Under the pieces are notes generated by a model. It was not told the DNA's origin. It searched no databases and worked only from the letters and a program-made list of their open reading frames with translations. From Cyanobacteriota bacterium (GTDB taxonomy: Bacteria; Cyanobacteriota; Cyanobacteriia; Leptolyngbyales; Leptolyngbyaceae), in the NCBI GenBank assembly GCA_027482985.1, contig JAIXVO010000477.1, positions 1 through 9,804 on the forward strand: a stretch of 9,804 nucleotides of DNA, given 5' to 3'. Shown piece by piece: positions 6,815-9,804 of this stretch (positions within the stretch are counted from its first letter, which is position 1; the number at the start of each line of letters is the position of its first letter). Position numbers and translations under genes: made by a program.

Positions 6815-7153
6815 TCACAATGCTGGGTGATCAAACTTATTAGCCTATGCTCATGATGGCATCGTTGGTACAGATTGCAGACAGTCAGGAGGGAGAAGCG
6901 GGAGGGGGAGGAAGGGGGAGGGAGGGAAAGGGAGGAGGAGGAAAGCAGGGAACATGGTGATGGAGGGGCGATCGCGTGATTGCCATCACATCTGCCGATG
7001 ACACAGAACCCGAATGGAGAGTGAGCTAACACACAGGGTTGCAGTGGTGAAATTCACAGGTGTAACCGGATACACATCACGACCCCGACAGGGGAATCTT
7101 GGGACTATTAATCCTGTCAGGACAAAACACTATTGCCCCAAAGGACAAGCCCC
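6815..7153. other. Divergent intergenic region between ptrB and the second DUF4278 gene
   Basis: These 339 bases hold no credible gene. They contain a polypurine/G-run tract (6885-6952), a 7-bp inverted repeat (GTGATGG with CCATCAC) spanning roughly 6957-6988 and enclosing a HIP1 octamer (6968-6975), CCCC-GACA-GGGG at 7083-7094, and TCCTG-T-CAGGA at 7112-7122. Both divergent promoters must be here, but I could not assign -35/-10 boxes with confidence. Confidence 0.5.
6885..6952 (+). repeat. Purine/G-run repeat, copy 1
   Basis: AGTCAGGAGGGAG followed by a run of GGG and GGGGG tracts split by one to six A/G bases. It matches the layout of three other clusters in the window (7457-7524, 8832-8877, 9029-9077), though here only one GGAGTCA-like heptamer remains. 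At least four GGG tracts lie within a few bases of each other, which meets the usual G-quadruplex pattern. On the plus strand this is the template strand for ptrB. Confidence 0.7.
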
Positions 7154-7327
7154 ATGACCCCACAATTCCTTGGTCAATCCAACGCAGCCACCACCCCCGC
7201 GATCGCTCCCACTGCATCAGAACTGACTGGTCAATATCGCGGCAACTCGGTGCAGTTTTCCGGCCATCAACCTGCCCCTCGTAAGCAGGTCACCCTCACC
7301 TATCGCGGTATTTGCTACGACCGTTAG
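7154..7327 (+). CDS. DUF4278 domain mini-protein (copy B)
   Basis: A 57-residue protein, MTPQFLGQSN at the start and VTLTYRGICYDR at the end, with central LTGQYRGNSV (24-33). It has exactly the length of copy A at 4435-4608 and aligns with it without gaps: FLGQ, TG.YRGN.V and LTYRG..Y are shared, while the middle (9-22) and 34-46 diverge and the Cys of copy A (STCNE) is lost. The ATG at 7154 is preferred over an in-frame ATG at 7133 because AAAGGA (7140-7145) precedes it by eight bases and because it gives the family length. The leader shares ATTGCCC and CAAGCCCC blocks with copy A. Function unknown. No strong terminator follows; a 5-bp hairpin lies at 7330-7344. Confidence 0.8.
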   Translation: MTPQFLGQSNAATTPAIAPTASELTGQYRGNSVQFSGHQPAPRKQVTLTYRGICYDR

Positions 7328-7456
7328 CTTGAGCAATTGGCTCACTCAGACCAACCTCTCCTCCTTTTTTCAGTTCTAAGCAATTACCCGTTTTGATTGC
7401 CCCCAACGCGCGTCCGATCTCCCCGTACCAGCCACAACGTCTGCACGCGATCGCCA

Positions 7457-7524
7457 TCCCCTGCCCCCTTCCTTTCTCTCCCTCCCCTCCCTCCTGACTC
7501 CTGACTCCTCTCAACCCCTCCCAC
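7457..7524 (-). repeat. Heptamer/G-run repeat, copy 2
   Basis: Read on the minus strand this is GGAGTCAGGAGTCAGG (complement of 7493-7508) followed by G-runs (complement of 7462-7492). Heptamers first and G-runs second is the same polarity as copies 1 and 4. It lies between the second DUF4278 gene and the aldolase promoter. Confidence 0.75.
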
Positions 7525-7608
7525 CATTCATAAGAAAATTAAATAGTCATTTTTGCCTAATGAAGTCGGTTCAGCTGGGTTCCATTCATTAAGAAAGGCG
7601 TAAAGTGT

Positions 7609-7626
7609 CTTAAGATTAATTTTAAG
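7609..7626. promoter_or_regulatory. Inverted repeat upstream of aldolase, candidate operator
   Basis: CTTAAGATT (7609-7617) and AATTTTAAG (7618-7626) form an 18-bp palindrome with one mismatched pair, 49 bases before the aldolase start. The spacing and A/T content resemble sites bound by dimeric regulators, including LysR-type T-N11-A patterns, but no specific regulator can be named from sequence. Confidence 0.35.
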
Positions 7627-7674
7627 AATGAAGTTTGCTAAAGACTGAATCATATTTATCCAGGAGGACTCTTT

Positions 7675-8754
7675 ATGGCGCTCGTACCAATGCGACTGTT
7701 GCTGGATCACGCGGCAGAGAACGGTTATGGTATCCCTGCATTCAACGTCAACAACATGGAGCAAATCCAGTCGATCATGCAGGCGGCTCATGAAACCGAC
7801 AGCCCGGTGATTCTGCAAGCCTCTCGCGGTGCTCGCAAATACGCAGGAGAGAACTTCCTCCGCCACCTGATTTTGGCGGCTGTGGAAACCTATCCCCACA
7901 TTCCAGTTGTGATGCACCAGGATCACGGGAACGAGCCTGCAACCTGCTATTCCGCGATCAAGAACGGTTTCACCAGCGTCATGATGGACGGTTCTCTGGA
8001 AGCTGATGCCAAAACTCCTGCGAGCTATGACTACAACGTCAATGTCACCAGCGAAGTGGTGAAAGTCGCCCATGCGATCGGTGCTTCTGTGGAAGGTGAA
8101 CTGGGTTGCCTGGGTTCGCTGGAAACGGGTAAAGGGGAAGCTGAAGATGGTCACGGGTTCGAAGGCGAACTGGATCATTCCATGCTGTTGACTGATCCCG
8201 ATGAAGCCGTTGATTTCGTGGAGCGCACCCAAGTCGATGCACTGGCAGTCGCGATCGGCACCAGCCACGGTGCTTACAAGTTCACCCGCAAACCGACGGG
8301 CGAAATCCTGGCCATCAGCCGGATTGAAGAAATCCACAACCGTCTGCCCAACACCCACCTGGTGATGCACGGTTCTTCTTCCGTCCCCGAAGATTTGCTG
8401 GCTTTGATCAACCAGTTCGGTGGTCAAATCCCCGAAACCTACGGCGTACCTGTGGAAGAAATTCAAAAAGGTATCAAGAGCGGTGTCCGCAAGATCAACA
8501 TCGACACCGACTGCCGCTTAGCGATCACCGCTGCCGTGCGGGAAGCCCTCGCCGGGAAGCCTTCCGAATTTGACCCCCGCTACTTCCTGAAGCCTTCGAT
8601 CAAGTACATGCAGAAAGTGTGTGCCGATCGCTATCAGCAATTCTGGACCGCGGGTCAAGCCAGCAAGATCAAGCAAGTTTCGCTGGAAGATTACGCCGCC
8701 AAGTATGCCAAAGGCGAATTGAACCAAGTGGCCAAGAAAACCGTTGGCGTGTAA
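7675..8754 (+). CDS. fba: Class II fructose-bisphosphate aldolase
   Basis: A 359-residue zinc-dependent aldolase that joins glyceraldehyde 3-phosphate and dihydroxyacetone phosphate into fructose 1,6-bisphosphate and reverses this in glycolysis. In cyanobacteria the class II enzyme also serves the Calvin cycle, including sedoheptulose bisphosphate formation. HQDHG (81-85) supplies catalytic Asp83 and zinc ligand His84. MMDGS (103-107), the EGELG Glu region (140-144), zinc ligands His198 (GTSHG) and His232 (MHGSSS), and NIDTD (275-279) with Asp277 complete the active and phosphate sites. Length is normal for the class. AGGAGG (7662-7667) seven bases before the ATG is a near-ideal ribosome binding site, and codon choice favours C-ending synonyms, both fitting a highly expressed gene. 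It appears monocistronic, with an intrinsic terminator after it. No HIP1 octamer occurs in it. Confidence 0.98.
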   Translation: MALVPMRLLLDHAAENGYGIPAFNVNNMEQIQSIMQAAHETDSPVILQASRGARKYAGENFLRHLILAAVETYPHIPVVMHQDHGNEPATCYSAIKNGFTSVMMDGSLEADAKTPASYDYNVNVTSEVVKVAHAIGASVEGELGCLGSLETGKGEAEDGHGFEGELDHSMLLTDPDEAVDFVERTQVDALAVAIGTSHGAYKFTRKPTGEILAISRIEEIHNRLPNTHLVMHGSSSVPEDLLALINQFGGQIPETYGVPVEEIQKGIKSGVRKINIDTDCRLAITAAVREALAGKPSEFDPRYFLKPSIKYMQKVCADRYQQFWTAGQASKIKQVSLEDYAAKYAKGELNQVAKKTVGV

Positions 8755-8799
8755 GCGCTGAACGCATTGCTCGTTGATTAAGTTTCAGTCAATTTGAAG

Positions 8800-8828
8800 C
8801 CGGATGGGGAACCCTTTCCGGTTTTTTT
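8800..8828 (+). terminator. Intrinsic terminator of the aldolase gene
   Basis: CCGGA (8800-8804) pairs with TCCGG (8817-8821), with an inner GGG-GAA-CCC stem-loop between them, followed at once by seven T residues (8822-8828). It lies 46 bases after the aldolase stop. Confidence 0.85.
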
Positions 8829-8831
8829 GTT

Positions 8832-8877
8832 GGGGGGGGGAGGGAGGGGAAGGGAGGATTCAGGAGTCAGGAGTCAG
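8832..8877 (+). repeat. G-run/heptamer repeat, copy 3
   Basis: Nine G residues, then AGGGAGGGGAAGGGAGG, then CAGGAGTCAGGAGTCAG (8861-8877). The order here is G-runs first and heptamers second on the plus strand. It starts just after the aldolase terminator. The 17-base heptamer part is an exact reverse complement of 9051-9067. Confidence 0.8.
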
Positions 8878-8913
8878 AAGCAGTGAGGTGGGAAAAGACC
8901 CCCATTGTTTGTA

Positions 8914-8936
8914 GAGACGCGCCGCTGGCACGTCTC
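8914..8936. repeat. GAGACGCGCC palindrome
   Basis: GAGACGCGCC (8914-8923) and GGCACGTCTC (8927-8936) form a 10-bp stem with one C/A mismatch (a G-T wobble on the other strand) and a 3-base loop. As I recall, TAGAGACGCGCC...GGCGCGTCTCTA palindromes are frequent interspersed elements in filamentous cyanobacteria, so this is probably one slightly decayed copy. Confidence 0.6.
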
Positions 8937-9028
8937 CAATCATCCAAAGCGACACCACAAACGAGTAAAAGCGTTCAAAAAAATCGGCAATTTCCCCAGC
9001 CCGATCGCCCCCTCAAAAATGAACACAC

Positions 9029-9077
9029 TTCCTCCCCCTCCCTTTCCCTCCTGACTCCTGACTCCTGACTCCTTCCC
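9029..9077 (-). repeat. Heptamer/G-run repeat, copy 4
   Basis: On the minus strand: GAGGGAAGGAGTCA, further GGAGTCA heptamers (complement of 9051-9072), then G-runs (complement of 9029-9050). It begins immediately after the stop codon of the right-edge gene, so it will form the 3' untranslated part of that transcript. Confidence 0.8.
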
Positions 9078-9804
9078 TCACAACGATCGCCGATACAACG
9101 CCAAATTCTTCAACTCAAACTCATTACAAACATTTTCCAACGGTTCAAACGAGAGAGATTGAATGCCTTTCGCGAGTAGCCAGCGGGGGGCGGCATCGAG
9201 GGGCATCAATTGGGAACCGTTGCGGGGGGTGAGGCGAATGTTGTTTTGGCTGCTGTCTCCACCTGGACTTTCCCAGCGAAGGGCAAAGGAGCCTTTGGAG
9301 CGAGTTTTGCAAGTAAATTCGAATTTGAGCAGACCAGGTTCCCAGCCGTCGAGATTGAAGGGCTTCAGGTCAAAGGTCAGGCGGGGAGCGGCTCCGGTGA
9401 CTTGATAGCGATCGCCGTTGGCGGTCATATCTTGCAACGTCGGTTTGACTGCGGCCAAATCCTGGACAGGTTGTATCACTGCTTCTAAGGAGCGCAGCGA
9501 TCGCCCCCAGGAAGTCGGAATACTTTCGACATTGTTGACCCGGAAGGATTGATCCAGCAGGGACAGGCGCAGCGGGGGGGAGTCGCCGACCACCAGCGAA
9601 TTCGGGGCATCTCCCGCCGATGTTTGTTGCAGGCGGGTCAGGCGATCGCGCTGATCGGGGCGAATCATGAAAATGAACTCGTCGATTTTGAAGGGAATGT
9701 AGTGTTCGACGGCATAGCGATAGAGTAACGGGGTGCGCAGCGCCAGAGAGTAATAGTCGATGTAGCCGAAATCGGCCAATGCTACGACCAGCGGGACGGC
9801 TTGC
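9078..9804 (-). CDS. C-terminal part of a larger protein, possibly envelope glycosyltransferase-like
   Basis: The frame is open to the right edge (QAVPLVVALADFGYIDYY is the first readable part), giving 241 residues of a protein whose N-terminus lies outside. The TTG at 9779 is probably an internal codon, not the start. The early part (PLVVALADFGYIDYYS) has a hydrophobic strand then Asp-x-Gly-x-Ile-x-Tyr-Tyr, faintly like the extracytoplasmic domain after the membrane helices of phospholipid-dependent glycosyltransferases. The last 110 residues look beta-rich and end SLSFEPLENVCNEFELKNLALYR, reminiscent of the beta-sandwich 'FDP...GEFEIRDLRL' modules attached to many glycosyltransferases. This is inference from pattern memory; no catalytic motif is in view. 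The stop touches repeat copy 4. Confidence 0.7.
   Translation of the reverse strand, partial: QAVPLVVALADFGYIDYYSLALRTPLLYRYAVEHYIPFKIDEFIFMIRPDQRDRLTRLQQTSAGDAPNSLVVGDSPPLRLSLLDQSFRVNNVESIPTSWGRSLRSLEAVIQPVQDLAAVKPTLQDMTANGDRYQVTGAAPRLTFDLKPFNLDGWEPGLLKFEFTCKTRSKGSFALRWESPGGDSSQNNIRLTPRNGSQLMPLDAAPRWLLAKGIQSLSFEPLENVCNEFELKNLALYRRSL

Larger units (their letters stand above)
7328..7674. other. Intergenic region upstream of the aldolase gene
   Basis: These 347 bases hold no credible gene. From the left they contain a small hairpin (TGAGC-AATTG-GCTCA, 7330-7344), a pyrimidine-rich repeat cluster (7457-7524), then an AT-rich stretch (about 7528-7660) that is the likely aldolase promoter region, with an inverted repeat at 7609-7626 and the ribosome binding site AGGAGG at 7662-7667. 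Confidence 0.6.
8755..9077. other. Repeat-filled spacer between convergent genes
   Basis: This 323-bp stretch separates the 3' ends of fba and the right-edge gene. It holds the fba terminator, two opposed heptamer/G-run clusters near its ends and the GAGACGCGCC palindrome between them. A 61-codon plus-strand frame (8883-9068) runs through repeats and has no coding character. I see no gene here. Confidence 0.7.

Noticed and set aside
6796..7032. 78-codon minus-strand frame upstream of ptrB
   Set aside because: It consists largely of Ser/Pro/Leu translated from the polypyrimidine repeat and has no family features.
7528..8466. 312-codon minus-strand frame opposite the aldolase gene
   Set aside because: It is the antisense shadow of fba, kept open by the gene's strong codon bias. 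It has no ribosome binding site, and its residues mirror fba codons.
7457..8877. fba as cargo of a composite element bounded by inverted heptamer repeats
   Set aside because: fba is a core gene, no transposase is present, and the same repeats occur at two other sites where they bracket nothing comparable.
8883..9068. 61-codon plus-strand frame in the convergent spacer
   Set aside because: It runs through the palindrome and heptamer repeats and has no ribosome binding site or protein-like composition.
8861..9072. CRISPR-like array from tandem GGAGTCA units
   Set aside because: The units are contiguous 7-mers with no unique spacers, and no cas genes are present.

Overview
The window looks like chromosomal DNA of a cyanobacterium, most likely a filamentous Leptolyngbya- or Oscillatoria-type strain. 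The octamer GCGATCGC (HIP1, the classic cyanobacterial interspersed palindrome) occurs 21 times by hand count, about once per 470 bases. Two DUF4278 mini-proteins, a family known mainly from cyanobacteria, are present. The tRNA gene does not encode its CCA end. Intergenic spaces carry GGAGTCA heptamer and G-run repeats of a kind common in filamentous cyanobacteria. Assignment below phylum is inference.

Layout from left to right. Bases 1-181 are a leader with an ambiguous open minus-strand frame running off the left edge. A 12-helix MFS transporter (182-1453, +) meets a small, very charged lipoprotein (1456-1710, -) tail to tail. A 2-oxoglutarate/Fe(II) oxygenase of the isopenicillin N synthase-like family (1878-2825, +) overlaps by 9 bp a convergent two-gene operon of coiled-coil proteins of unknown role (3361-4086 then 2817-3353, both -). 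A tRNA-Lys(UUU) gene with its own promoter (4221-4292, +) is followed by a hairpin and a bidirectional terminator. Beyond lie a 57-residue DUF4278 protein (4435-4608, -) and oligopeptidase B (4733-6814, -).

A G-rich divergent intergenic region separates oligopeptidase B from a second 57-residue DUF4278 protein (7154-7327, +). Then comes class II fructose-bisphosphate aldolase (7675-8754, +) with a strong ribosome binding site and an intrinsic terminator. A repeat-filled convergent spacer follows, and the C-terminal part of a large, probably envelope-related protein (9078-right edge, -) closes the window.

The genes do not form one pathway. Aldolase is central carbon metabolism (Calvin cycle, glycolysis, gluconeogenesis), oligopeptidase B is peptide turnover, and the transporter and oxygenase are orphans whose substrates cannot be read from the sequence. 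There is no CRISPR array, phage gene, transposase or recognisable defence system. The less ordinary content is the pair of DUF4278 paralogues sharing leader sequence, four copies of a polarised heptamer/G-run repeat, the coiled-coil operon, and the repeat-bearing charged lipoprotein.
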